Shown one piece after another: positions 1-7,230 of a DNA stretch of 64,000 nucleotides. The first letter of the stretch is position 1; each line of letters opens with the position of its first letter. The notes beneath the pieces were generated by a model. That model had not been told where the DNA came from. It worked only from the letters and a program-made list of their open reading frames with translations, and searched no databases. The stretch covers positions 7,573,501 through 7,637,500 of the forward strand of contig NZ_CP040272.1 in NCBI RefSeq assembly GCF_013393905.1, written 5' to 3'. Origin of the DNA: Nostoc sp. C052. Its GTDB lineage: Bacteria; Cyanobacteriota; Cyanobacteriia; Cyanobacteriales; Nostocaceae. The translations under genes and the position numbers were made by a program.

Positions 1-1
1 T

Positions 2-184
2 CAAGCGTCCATTCAGCAAGGACTGAAAGACAACCCCCTGGTAACAATCTATCGCTATGAAGGAGTGAGTTATGGGTTTAGTCGCGTGGGTAGTTCCGCT
101 TATCGCCAAGAAGCCGCAGAATTAGCGCGCGATCGCACCTTGGCATTTTTGAAACAGCATTTAGGCAGTGGGGTCAAAGTCTGA
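2..184 (+). CDS. Dienelactone hydrolase family protein, C-terminal end (partial)
   Basis: The gene enters from the left edge of the window and only its last 60 codons are present. The tail reads YRYEGVSYGFSRVGSSAY followed by an Ala/Glu-rich helix and a closing segment RTLAFLKQHL. This matches the end of dienelactone hydrolase type alpha/beta hydrolases, where the last catalytic His normally sits in a G-x-x-H-G-F motif followed by RPGSPAY. Here the matching stretch is GVSYGF, so the usual His appears replaced by Tyr; either the protein is diverged or it is a non-catalytic relative. The nucleophile and Asp lie outside the window, so activity cannot be judged. Confidence 0.7.
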   Translation, partial: QASIQQGLKDNPLVTIYRYEGVSYGFSRVGSSAYRQEAAELARDRTLAFLKQHLGSGVKV

Positions 185-235
185 AATAGGGCTACTGAAC
201 GATAATTCGCCCACCGCGATCGCTCTGGCAACCAA

Positions 236-289
236 GATATTCTGATTCTGAATCACTGGGAAAACGCTGCATATCGCGAGTGGTTTTAA
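236..289 (+). pseudogene. Possible remnant of an antibiotic-biosynthesis-monooxygenase-like (ABM) protein
   Basis: A short open stretch reads DILILNHWENAAYREWF and then stops. It resembles the segment of small ABM-fold monooxygenases in which a strand ending in W-E-s is followed by A-[YF]-x-x-W. No start codon or upstream part of the fold is present, so if the match is real this is only a scar between two hydrolase genes. The evidence is one short motif. Confidence 0.25.
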
Positions 290-328
290 GAAAGAGAACG
301 GTGAAAATCAACAATCAAGGAAAAAACC

Positions 329-976
329 ATGAATATCAACAAGAATGACACCGCAATAGTCGTCATCGATCCGCAAAACGATGTCTTGAGCGAAAAAGGG
401 GTTTCCTGGGATTTGGTGGGTGAGAGTGTTAAGGATAACAACACCGTCGAGAACATCGAGCGAATCTTCAAAGCCGCAAAGCAGTATGAATTCGAGGTTT
501 TTATCTCCCCTCACTATTACTACCCCACCGACCATAATTGGAAATTTGCCGGCAACCTAGAGCAAATGATGCTTGAGGTTAAGGAGTTCGATCGCCGTGG
601 TGCGTTGAGCCTAGATGGATTTCTGGGATCGGGTGCTGACTGGCTCGCTCGCTATAAGCCCTTCATTGAGGATGGTAAGACGATTGTGGCCAGTCCTCAC
701 AAAGTCTATGGGCCGCAAACTAACGACCTGGTTTTACAACTACGTAAACGCAACATCAGCAAAGTCATTCTACTCGGAATGTTGGCAAATCTTTGTGTTG
801 AAGCTCACCTACGCGAATTGCTCGAACAGGGATTTGAGGTTCTTGTTGTCAAGGATGCAACAGCAGCCCCTCGGCATCCAGAACTGGGCGACGGCTATAA
901 AGCAGCACTGATCAACTTTGGGTATATCGCCAATGCAGTTCTGTCTACAGACGAGGTTGTAGCAGCAATGGAGTAA
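329..976 (+). CDS. Isochorismatase-family cysteine hydrolase
   Basis: A 215-residue protein with the layout of the isochorismatase-like cysteine hydrolases (nicotinamidase, isochorismatase, carbamoylase type). The family triad is visible: Asp14 in VIDPQND, Lys125 in SPHKVYG and the nucleophile Cys156 in LANLCVEA, where the residues before the Cys form the usual cis-peptide bend. The length is normal for the family. The ATG is preceded by an A/G-rich stretch. It probably hydrolyses an amide or related bond of a small cytoplasmic substrate, but the fold serves many substrates and none is indicated here. The gene lies between a dienelactone hydrolase and a GMC oxidoreductase on the same strand. 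A degenerate copy of its C-terminal codons lies near 3.06 kb. Confidence 0.88.
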   Translation: MNINKNDTAIVVIDPQNDVLSEKGVSWDLVGESVKDNNTVENIERIFKAAKQYEFEVFISPHYYYPTDHNWKFAGNLEQMMLEVKEFDRRGALSLDGFLGSGADWLARYKPFIEDGKTIVASPHKVYGPQTNDLVLQLRKRNISKVILLGMLANLCVEAHLRELLEQGFEVLVVKDATAAPRHPELGDGYKAALINFGYIANAVLSTDEVVAAME

Positions 977-1185
977 TCATCAAACTCATTAATTTTACAA
1001 CACTCATGAAAACATCTGCGTTGTGAAAGAAGTGTTAGTTGTCGTCCTAGTGATACATGATGCAGCAAACCAGATCGCACAAACATAATTCATACAAACA
1101 AAAGGAGAATCTCATCGCATCTATCTCCCAAAAATTAACAGAACACTAAATTTATCTACTACAAACAACTGAAAAGGAGAATGTT

Positions 1186-2769
1186 ATGACTCAATATGAC
1201 TACATTGTAATTGGTGCAGGTTCGGCAGGTTGTGTAGTCGCCAACCGTCTGACAGAAGACAGTGAAACAACCGTGTTATTACTCGAAGCTGGCAACCCAG
1301 ATACTAAACCGGAGATTCAAATCCCGGCGGAATGCGTCAGCTTACTCGGTTCCGAAGTTGACTGGGCATACTTCTCTGAGCCAGAACCATACCTTAACGA
1401 TCGCCAAATTTTTTGTCCCCGTGGCAAAGTCTTGGGTGGCAGCAGTTCGATTAATTTCATGATTTATATGCGGGGCAATCATCACGATTATGACCACTGG
1501 CAGTCATTAGGGAATCCCGGCTGGAGTTACCAAAATGTACTGCCTTATTTCAAGAAATCCGAGCATCAGCAACGCGGTGCTTCCGAATACCACGGCGTTG
1601 ACGGGGAATTGAGCGTGACCGATCTCATTGCCCCTGCTGTGGTATCCCAACGCTTTGTCGATGCAGCAGTTGCAATGGGATATCCAAATAATCCTGATGC
1701 CAATGGGATGCAGCAGTCAGGTGCAGGACTCTATCAGTTGACAATCAAGGATGGTAAGCGTCACAGCACCGCAGCTGCTTTTCTCTTACCCATTCTCCAG
1801 CGTCCCAATTTGACTGTAATCACAAAAGCTTTGGTGACTCGATTGTTGTTTGAGGACACGCGTACCGTTGGCGTGGAATACCTGCACGAAGGAACACTGC
1901 ATCAAGTCAAGGTTAACCAGGAAGTAATTTTAAGTGCTGGTGCGTTCGATTCGCCTAAGCTGCTGATGCTTTCTGGCATTGGGAATGCAGAACACCTGCA
2001 AGCATTGGGAATTCCGGTAGTAGTTGAGTTGCCAGGTGTCGGTCAAAATCTTCAGGATCACCCTGTCGTACCTGTGGTATACAAAGCAACCAAGGATTTA
2101 CACACAGCCAGCAGCAGTAGTATTGCGGAAGCTAGTTTGTTTTTGCATACTCAGGGTAATGTGGATACTGCACCAGATTTACAGTTTCTCTTCGGCCCGA
2201 TTGTGTTTGCACCCCCTGGCTATGCTCACTCTGGTTTAGGATTTACAAGTCTAGTCTGTTTGACCCATCCCCAAAATATTGGGAGTGTCAGTTTGCGTTC
2301 ATCCGACCCCCAAGACGCACCGATGATTCGGCTAAACTTTCTGCAAAGTGAAGCCGATGTGCAAAAGCTCGTTGCTGGGATTAAATTAATGCGTGATTTG
2401 TTCCATGCAAGTGCCTTTGATGAATTTCGCGGTGAGGAAGTCGCTCCTGGTAAAGATAAGCAGAGCGATGAAGCACTCGTTGCTTACGTGCGAGAAGTTT
2501 GCAATACGGTGTATCATCCAGTCGGCACCTGCAAAATGGGTATCGATCCAATGGCAGTTGTAGACCCACAACTTCGTGTATATGGGGTTGAGGGGTTGCG
2601 TATCGTGGATGCATCCATCATGCCAACAATCACTACCGGAAATACAAATGCGCCCACTATTATGATCGGCGAAAAAGCCGCAGATTTAATTAAAGCCGCA
2701 GGTGGTATTTCACAGCAAACATCTTTAGCGATCGCCCGAAGCGCAGCGCCAAAGGCGATCGCAAGTTAA
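1186..2769 (+). CDS. GMC-family oxidoreductase (choline/alcohol dehydrogenase-like)
   Basis: A 527-residue FAD enzyme of the glucose-methanol-choline family, which oxidises primary alcohols to aldehydes. The N-terminus holds the FAD dinucleotide motif in IVIGAGSAGCVVANRL, followed by an acidic LLLEAG strand end. The GMC signature FCPRGKVLGGSSSINFMIYM is near residue 80. The C-terminal catalytic pair is visible as His444 in NTVYHPVGTCKMG and Asn488 in GNTNAPT. The start is supported by AAAAGGAGA about six bases before the ATG. The last residues, AIARSAAPKAIAS, are encoded by a HIP1-ended palindrome, so the tail looks like an added repeat rather than part of the fold. The substrate is unknown. 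The gene is upstream of a disulfide reductase and a 2-hydroxyacid dehydrogenase-like gene. Confidence 0.92.
   Translation: MTQYDYIVIGAGSAGCVVANRLTEDSETTVLLLEAGNPDTKPEIQIPAECVSLLGSEVDWAYFSEPEPYLNDRQIFCPRGKVLGGSSSINFMIYMRGNHHDYDHWQSLGNPGWSYQNVLPYFKKSEHQQRGASEYHGVDGELSVTDLIAPAVVSQRFVDAAVAMGYPNNPDANGMQQSGAGLYQLTIKDGKRHSTAAAFLLPILQRPNLTVITKALVTRLLFEDTRTVGVEYLHEGTLHQVKVNQEVILSAGAFDSPKLLMLSGIGNAEHLQALGIPVVVELPGVGQNLQDHPVVPVVYKATKDLHTASSSSIAEASLFLHTQGNVDTAPDLQFLFGPIVFAPPGYAHSGLGFTSLVCLTHPQNIGSVSLRSSDPQDAPMIRLNFLQSEADVQKLVAGIKLMRDLFHASAFDEFRGEEVAPGKDKQSDEALVAYVREVCNTVYHPVGTCKMGIDPMAVVDPQLRVYGVEGLRIVDASIMPTITTGNTNAPTIMIGEKAADLIKAAGGISQQTSLAIARSAAPKAIAS
2728..2762 (+). repeat. HIP1-bounded palindromic repeat inside the end of the GMC gene
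   Basis: Two GCGATCGC octamers, 2728-2735 and 2755-2762, flank a 19-base GC-rich centre with CGAAGCGCAGCGCC. The unit is palindromic and occupies the final codons of the GMC oxidoreductase gene. Such HIP1-containing units are common between cyanobacterial genes. Here the unit is translated in frame as the C-terminal tail. Confidence 0.7.
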
Positions 2770-3123
2770 CACAGAACTGTACAACTTATCTAGCAGAAAT
2801 GTAACAATTTGAATTTTTTGAACATGAAAATTACAATGACTAGTAAAAAATCTCTTCCCCACGCAGTCATTCCTACGTTGAAGAAACAGCTTTGGGTGCG
2901 GAACTAGTATGCAAATTATACCGTTTTACAGAAGTCAAGTATTCTATCTTACAACGGGGAGGCGATCGCAAACTGGATACTGGGTTATCGTCTTGACGAT
3001 CATCCCGGATTGTCAGACCTCAATCTTTGAGAATTGGATGGCACTTGCACTTAACGCAGCACTGATAAACTTTGGATATATAGCCAATACCGTCTAATTA
3101 GTTTTTCAATACTCTTGAACACA
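2770..3123. other. Intergenic stretch with a cysteine-hydrolase gene scar
   Basis: No complete gene was found in these 354 bases. The only recognisable content is at 3056-3097, listed separately. A longer open frame across 2909-3097 has no recognisable N-terminus and appears to exist only because it runs into that scar. Confidence 0.6.
3056..3097 (+). pseudogene. Scar of a second cysteine hydrolase gene (C-terminal codons)
   Basis: This stretch encodes AALINFGYIANTV and then a stop. The intact cysteine hydrolase upstream ends with AALINFGYIANAV followed by nine more residues. The DNA is also close: across the run GCAGCACTGAT..GCCAAT only three third-position changes are seen in 33 bases. Nothing else of that gene is present. 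It is most simply the end of a former duplicate copy, left on the far side of the GMC gene. Confidence 0.6.
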
Positions 3124-3501
3124 ATGAAAAGACTACTAAAAATATCCGCATTATTCCTTGCTCTGCCAATTAGTGTATTAACTAATTGTTCCTTAAGAGC
3201 TTCTGCTGACTCTACTGCTGGCATCGTCTTGAGTACGAAATGCCAGGGTGGCTACAACATAAATATTTGGCGGAATTATACTTCAGGTGAACTGCTCTAT
3301 CGCGCGACCAATCCCAACGGTAATTTAAGTTTGGGTAAAGGAACTAGCAAAGCGACAGAAGGTGTTCGAGTGTATAAATTTCGGAATGGAATTTATGAAT
3401 ATTGGGTATGGGATGGCACGTTGGATAACCCACAGTCTGGAACTTTAGAGGTATATAAAAATAACCGTATCTTGATGCGGCAAAATTGTAGAAAAAGTTG
3501 A
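3124..3501 (+). CDS. Small secreted protein of unknown function
   Basis: A 125-residue protein starting at the ATG of MKRLLKISALF. A TTG nine bases upstream is open but less likely. Residues 1 to about 28 form a signal peptide: a basic start (KRLLK), a hydrophobic core (ALFLALPISVLTN) and a small-residue region CSLRASA. A Cys directly after LTN could alternatively make it a lipoprotein, but the lipobox is poor. The mature part has two further Cys residues (in TKCQGG and at RQNCRKS) that could form one disulfide. It is rich in Tyr/Trp/Asn/Gly strands such as YEYWVWDGTLD, suggesting a small beta-sheet domain exported to the periplasm or outside. No family was recognised. Confidence 0.65.
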   Translation: MKRLLKISALFLALPISVLTNCSLRASADSTAGIVLSTKCQGGYNINIWRNYTSGELLYRATNPNGNLSLGKGTSKATEGVRVYKFRNGIYEYWVWDGTLDNPQSGTLEVYKNNRILMRQNCRKS

Positions 3502-3511
3502 CTTACAAAAT

Positions 3512-3640
3512 TCAGGAGTCAAGAACCAGAATTCTTTTGAATTCTGACCGAAAAAGCGGTGCTTTCTCTGTGAGACGCTTTGCGAACGCAGGGTTAGCAA
3601 GCTACGCGTCTTGATTCTGACTCCTGAATTCTGACTCCTG
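3512..3640. repeat. Dispersed palindromic repeat
   Basis: The left end CAGGAGTCAAGAA is answered by two copies of TTCTGACTCCTG at the right end, and the centre has the CGCTTTGCGAACGCAGG type motif seen in many cyanobacterial dispersed repeats. It fills the gap before the disulfide oxidoreductase gene and encodes nothing. Confidence 0.55.
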
Positions 3641-3692
3641 TTAGCAGTAGCGGGGCGTTTAGCCCATTCTGACTTCAACAAACTCAAAGGAT

Positions 3693-5087
3693 ATGGAAGT
3701 GGACACTCAACACTATGACGATATTATTATCGGCGGCGGCAAAGCGGGTAAAACACTGGCACCAGCGCTGGTTGCTGACGGACGTAAAACCGCTCTGGTT
3801 GAACGCAGTTTAAACATGATTGGTGGCGGGTGCATCAATATCGCCTGCATTCCTACTAAAACTATGGTGGCGAGTGCCAATGTAGCAAACACAGTGCGAA
3901 ACAGTTCTGCTTATGGGGTTAAAACCAATACACCCAGCGTTAATTTAGCAGAGGTGATCCAACGAAAACGAGCGGTTGTGCAAGGGATGCGTGCAATGAA
4001 CTTGCACAATTTAGAAACGGCTCTCGATAAAAACTTGATCATTGGCGAAGCAAGGTTTATTGCTCCCAAAACGATCGCAGTAACGACGACTGAGGGGAAC
4101 AATAGCTTACTTACCGCTGAACGGTTATTTATTAATACAGGCACACGACCGTTAATTCCATCTATTCCCGGACTCACAGAAGTTGAGTTTTTAACGAGTG
4201 AGTCGATTATGGAGCTAGAATACTTGCCTGAACACCTGATTGTTCTCGGTAGTGGGTATATTGGTTTAGAGTTTGCCCAGATGTTTCGGCGCTTTGGCTC
4301 TCGTGTTACTGTCATTGGGCAAAGCGAACAAATCCTGTCACAGCAAGATCCAGATATAGCGATCGCAGTTCAAACATTACTGGAACAAGATGGTATTGAA
4401 TTCTTGCTGAAGGCGAAGGTATTGAGGGTTGATCGCACTGGTAATGAAACCATCCTGAAAATCCAAGTTGGCGATCGTGAAATCACCCTCCAGGGTTCGC
4501 ATTTGCTCGTCGCCGTTGGTCGTGCGCCTAATACCGAGAGCTTAAATTTAGCTGCTGCTGGTGTGGCAACCGATGCACGCGGATTTATTCAAGTCAACGA
4601 TCACTTGGAGACGAATGTACCCGGAATTTGGGCGTTAGGCGATATCAATGGCGGCCCACAATACACCCATATATCGCTCGACGATTATCGCATTATCAAA
4701 GCTAATTTAATTGATGGGGGCAACCGTAGTACAAGCGAGCGCCTGGTTCCATCCTGTCTGTTCATCGATCCAGAACTGGCTCATGTGGGTTTGACTGAAA
4801 CTGAAGCACGGCAACAAGGATATGCCATCCGCGTGGCGAAGGTGGATGCGTCAGCCGTTCCTAGAGCGAAAACACTCGGTCAAACTGATGGACTGCTGAA
4901 GGCGATTGTGGATACAGAGACAGGTCGGATTCTAGGGTGTTCCCTGTTGTGTCATGAAGCAGGTGAAGTGATTTCAACAGTGCAGATGGTGATCCAAGCT
5001 CAGATGCCCTACACCGTTCTGCGCGATGGTATTTTGACTCATCCCACGATGACCGAAGGGTTAAATATATTGTTTTCCAAGTTGTAA
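3693..5087 (+). CDS. Class I pyridine nucleotide-disulfide oxidoreductase (mercuric reductase/lipoamide dehydrogenase-like)
   Basis: A 464-residue flavoprotein with a complete set of class I disulfide reductase features. The N-terminal FAD motif is DDIIIGGGKAGKTLA. The redox-active pair is Cys47 and Cys52 in GGGCINIACIPTK. The NAD(P)H-binding motif is VLGSGYIGLEFAQ near residue 185, a second FAD strand is GIWALGDI, and the C-terminal dimerisation part holds His450 and Glu455 in HPTMTEG. It lacks the extra N-terminal metal-binding domain and the C-terminal Cys pair of true mercuric reductases, and no 2-oxoacid dehydrogenase genes are nearby. The substrate disulfide or electron acceptor therefore stays open. 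It is followed after 77 bases by a lactate/malate dehydrogenase family gene on the same strand. Confidence 0.88.
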   Translation: MEVDTQHYDDIIIGGGKAGKTLAPALVADGRKTALVERSLNMIGGGCINIACIPTKTMVASANVANTVRNSSAYGVKTNTPSVNLAEVIQRKRAVVQGMRAMNLHNLETALDKNLIIGEARFIAPKTIAVTTTEGNNSLLTAERLFINTGTRPLIPSIPGLTEVEFLTSESIMELEYLPEHLIVLGSGYIGLEFAQMFRRFGSRVTVIGQSEQILSQQDPDIAIAVQTLLEQDGIEFLLKAKVLRVDRTGNETILKIQVGDREITLQGSHLLVAVGRAPNTESLNLAAAGVATDARGFIQVNDHLETNVPGIWALGDINGGPQYTHISLDDYRIIKANLIDGGNRSTSERLVPSCLFIDPELAHVGLTETEARQQGYAIRVAKVDASAVPRAKTLGQTDGLLKAIVDTETGRILGCSLLCHEAGEVISTVQMVIQAQMPYTVLRDGILTHPTMTEGLNILFSKL

Positions 5088-5164
5088 AAAGACAGCAATT
5101 GCAGACCTAAGGACTTACCAAATAAACGACATTTCACTCTTGAAGAGAAAAAAGTAGCTATAGC

Positions 5165-6115
5165 ATGATTAGTAAAACATCCAAAGTCGGTATTATTGGT
5201 GCAGGTAATGTAGGTGCAAACGTTGCAAATGCTTTAGTTTTACTCGGTAGATGTGTAAGGGTTGTCCTTTTTGACCGAACCTTATCAAAAGCTGAAGGAC
5301 AAGTATGGGACATTGAAGACAGCATTCCCTTACTTAAAGAGATGGAGATTATACCATCAAATCAGTATGAAGATTTAGCTGATTCAGATATCATTATTGT
5401 GACTGCTGGGGTGCAGCCGAAACTTGGACAGACGCGATTAGATACATTGAGCGACAATACACAGATTATACGTTCGACAATCAAAGAATTGGATCGAGTT
5501 GCACCGAATTCAATCGTACTTATCATTAGCAATCCAGTGGATGTACTCACGCGGATTGCGATCGCTACTTCCACCAGAGCAGAAAACCTAATTTTCGGTT
5601 CGGGAACCGTTCTTGATACTGCTAGACTGAGATATCAACTTGGAAAGCGACTGAATGTTGCAAAACAAGACGTTCATGCTTATGTGATTGGAGAGCATGG
5701 AGACAGTGAATTTGTCGTTTGGTCTAGTGCATTTATTGGGGGAATTATGTTAACTGAATTTCCCATACCACAAGGAGCAACGCTAGAACAAATTCAGCAA
5801 GAGTACGCACAGTTAACTCGTAAACGAGGCTATAACATTTTTGAACGCAAAGGAAATACAAGCTATGGTATATCAACAGTAGTTTGTCAGTTAGTTGATA
5901 CCATCCTGCGAGATGAAAAGCAGATATTTCCAGTATCAGCCAGAGCAGATTCTAACTATGGAGTTGGCAGTGAAGTTGTTCTTGGACTTCCATGTATCAT
6001 TGGCTCAACAGGCATTGAGCGCCAACTGCTGTTATCAAGAAATGCTCATGAACAACGCTTATTAGAAGAATCAGCCAATAAACTCAATGAAGCCCATAAT
6101 TCTTTGCATAATTAA
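5165..6115 (+). CDS. Lactate/malate dehydrogenase family protein (L-2-hydroxyacid dehydrogenase)
   Basis: A 316-residue NAD-dependent L-2-hydroxyacid dehydrogenase. Seen: Rossmann motif VGIIGAGNVGANVA, Asp37 at the end of strand 2 (predicting NAD rather than NADP), ISNPVDV near residue 123, catalytic Arg91 in GQTRLD, substrate-binding Arg154 with Asp151 in LDTARLR, and catalytic His178 in GEHGDS. In the substrate-specificity loop (AGVQPKLGQTR) the position that is Gln in lactate dehydrogenases and Arg in malate dehydrogenases aligns with Pro85. The preferred 2-oxoacid therefore cannot be read off and may be neither pyruvate nor oxaloacetate. The gene follows a disulfide oxidoreductase gene and is followed by a decayed region. 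Confidence 0.88.
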   Translation: MISKTSKVGIIGAGNVGANVANALVLLGRCVRVVLFDRTLSKAEGQVWDIEDSIPLLKEMEIIPSNQYEDLADSDIIIVTAGVQPKLGQTRLDTLSDNTQIIRSTIKELDRVAPNSIVLIISNPVDVLTRIAIATSTRAENLIFGSGTVLDTARLRYQLGKRLNVAKQDVHAYVIGEHGDSEFVVWSSAFIGGIMLTEFPIPQGATLEQIQQEYAQLTRKRGYNIFERKGNTSYGISTVVCQLVDTILRDEKQIFPVSARADSNYGVGSEVVLGLPCIIGSTGIERQLLLSRNAHEQRLLEESANKLNEAHNSLHN

Positions 6116-6289
6116 AATCAAATTGGAACCCCTGACTACTCGGCATGACATCGAAACGGTTTTTAGTAAGATAATCAAGTGATTTACCTAAATCGATTCA
6201 TGCTTGTACTTTGCCAGGTTTTTTACTGGAACTTCAAGCATTTATTTTGGCATCTACTCTCCAAAAAGCATTTATTTAATCAGTTAACT

Positions 6290-6491
6290 TTAATAAGCAA
6301 CACAGCCAACGACAGGGGGGGCAAGTTGAATGCCCAGCGTTGGACGTAGTGGTTTATGCTCAAAGCCTTGAACCACAGGCAGTATGACGACTTTGCCAGT
6401 TCCAGCTAGTTTGCCATCGGGCTAAATTAGTCAGCGTTCCGGGATTGTCGCTGCCATACCAGCTGAGAATTTCTTTTACTCGATGAGTCAT
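6290..6491 (-). pseudogene. Class I fructose-bisphosphate aldolase (FbaB/DhnA type), truncated and frameshifted relic
   Basis: Read on the minus strand from an ATG at 6491, the sequence gives ILSWYGSDNPGTLTNLAR. After a frameshift it continues GKLAGTGKVVILPVVQGFEH. Both are the N-terminal signature of the FbaB-type class I fructose-1,6-bisphosphate aldolases, where the usual text is GTGKLVILPVDQGFEHGP. The Asp of PVDQG is changed to Val. The frame ends after about 65 residues, while the intact enzyme is several times longer and has its Schiff-base Lys much further on. It is therefore a dead relic. The inverted-repeat element starting at 6508 lies just upstream of its start. Confidence 0.78.
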
Positions 6492-6507
6492 TGTGTTTCT
6501 CCTAAAA

Positions 6508-6767
6508 TTAACCTGAGTTCGGGTTAAGCCAGAAGCTAAAAAGCTTATTCTGTCAGGATTGAATAAAACTGGAATTGATCAAAGCAGGGATAAAAGTGGA
6601 ATCATTTTGTCAATAAGGTTCACAAATGAAACTAATCTCAGCAATATGTGTTATTGACAATAGATGAAAACAGAGCTTTAGACCGAACAACGATAATTCA
6701 AGGCTTTTGAGGATTTCTTATCCCGAACTCAGGTTACCTCCTTATCTTTAACCCGAACTCAGGTTAA
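6508..6767. mobile_element. MITE-like element with perfect 20-bp terminal inverted repeats
   Basis: The left end is TTAACCTGAGTTCGGGTTAA (6508-6527) and the right end is its exact reverse complement (6748-6767). A third, nearly complete copy of the right end lies just inside it at 6718-6736. The 260-bp body has no open frame of note, so it would be a non-autonomous element moved by a transposase elsewhere. A clear target-site duplication was not seen. The right end supplies the stop codon of the degraded gene that follows, which argues that the element inserted into that gene. Confidence 0.7.
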
Positions 6768-7216
6768 ATAGCACTTCTACCTGTGATTTACGAGATATAC
6801 CGCGTAGTATTGGTGCAATATTTCCTATTTCCCACATTTGTGCGATCGCACTCGTCATTTTATTGACAAATAGCGACTGATAATTTCGTGCTTGAATTTC
6901 TGCACATGAGAGGTTGTTGTCGGTGAGTTCTTCCAGTTGAGGAACTAACAATTCTGGGTGAACCAGCGCCGGAGAGGGAAGATGCAACCCAATACTTTTC
7001 GGGTTTTGGGAGAAAGGGGAAGGGGTAAAGGTTAAAGGTTTTTTCTTTCCCCTTTCCCATTCCCCTTTTCCCGTTAACCGACAAGTATTGGGGTTCAAGG
7101 GATTGGAGTCCAGCAACTTGAGTTTGAGTCACTTGCAAGCAAACCTCTAACTCGCGGCGGTGCGATCGCAAGAAAAGCCCATTTGCTGCCAGCCAGTATT
7201 CCTGGAGTTTTAGCAC
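6768..7216 (-). pseudogene. Interrupted gene of unknown function downstream of sulP
   Basis: Starting 14 bases after the sulP stop, an ATG at 7216 opens a frame MLKLQEYWLAANGLFLRSHR that reads about 48 residues into the palindromic repeat at 6988-7092. Beyond that repeat, protein-like sequence resumes in another frame (ELLVPQLEELTDNNLSCAEI, then FVNKMTSAIAQMWEIGN) and runs into the MITE-like element at 6767. Both halves look like real helical protein and are on the same strand, so one gene has probably been broken twice, once by each element. I do not recognise the family. It may once have been co-transcribed with sulP. Confidence 0.5.
6988..7092. repeat. Palindromic repeat with purine/pyrimidine-run core (copy A)
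   Basis: Bounded by CCCAATACTTTTCGGGTT and the inverted AACCGACAAGTATTGGGG, with a core of GGGGAAGGGG and CCCCTTTCCC type runs that can fold back on each other. It belongs to the same family as the units at 44385-44505 and 56148-56259. This copy interrupts the unknown gene downstream of sulP. Confidence 0.75.
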
Positions 7217-7230
7217 TCTAGGTAATTCCT

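Noticed and set aside
3693..5087. Naming this gene mercuric reductase or lpd
   Set aside because: It lacks the C-terminal Cys pair of mercuric reductases, and no mer or dehydrogenase-complex genes are near. Only the class can be given.
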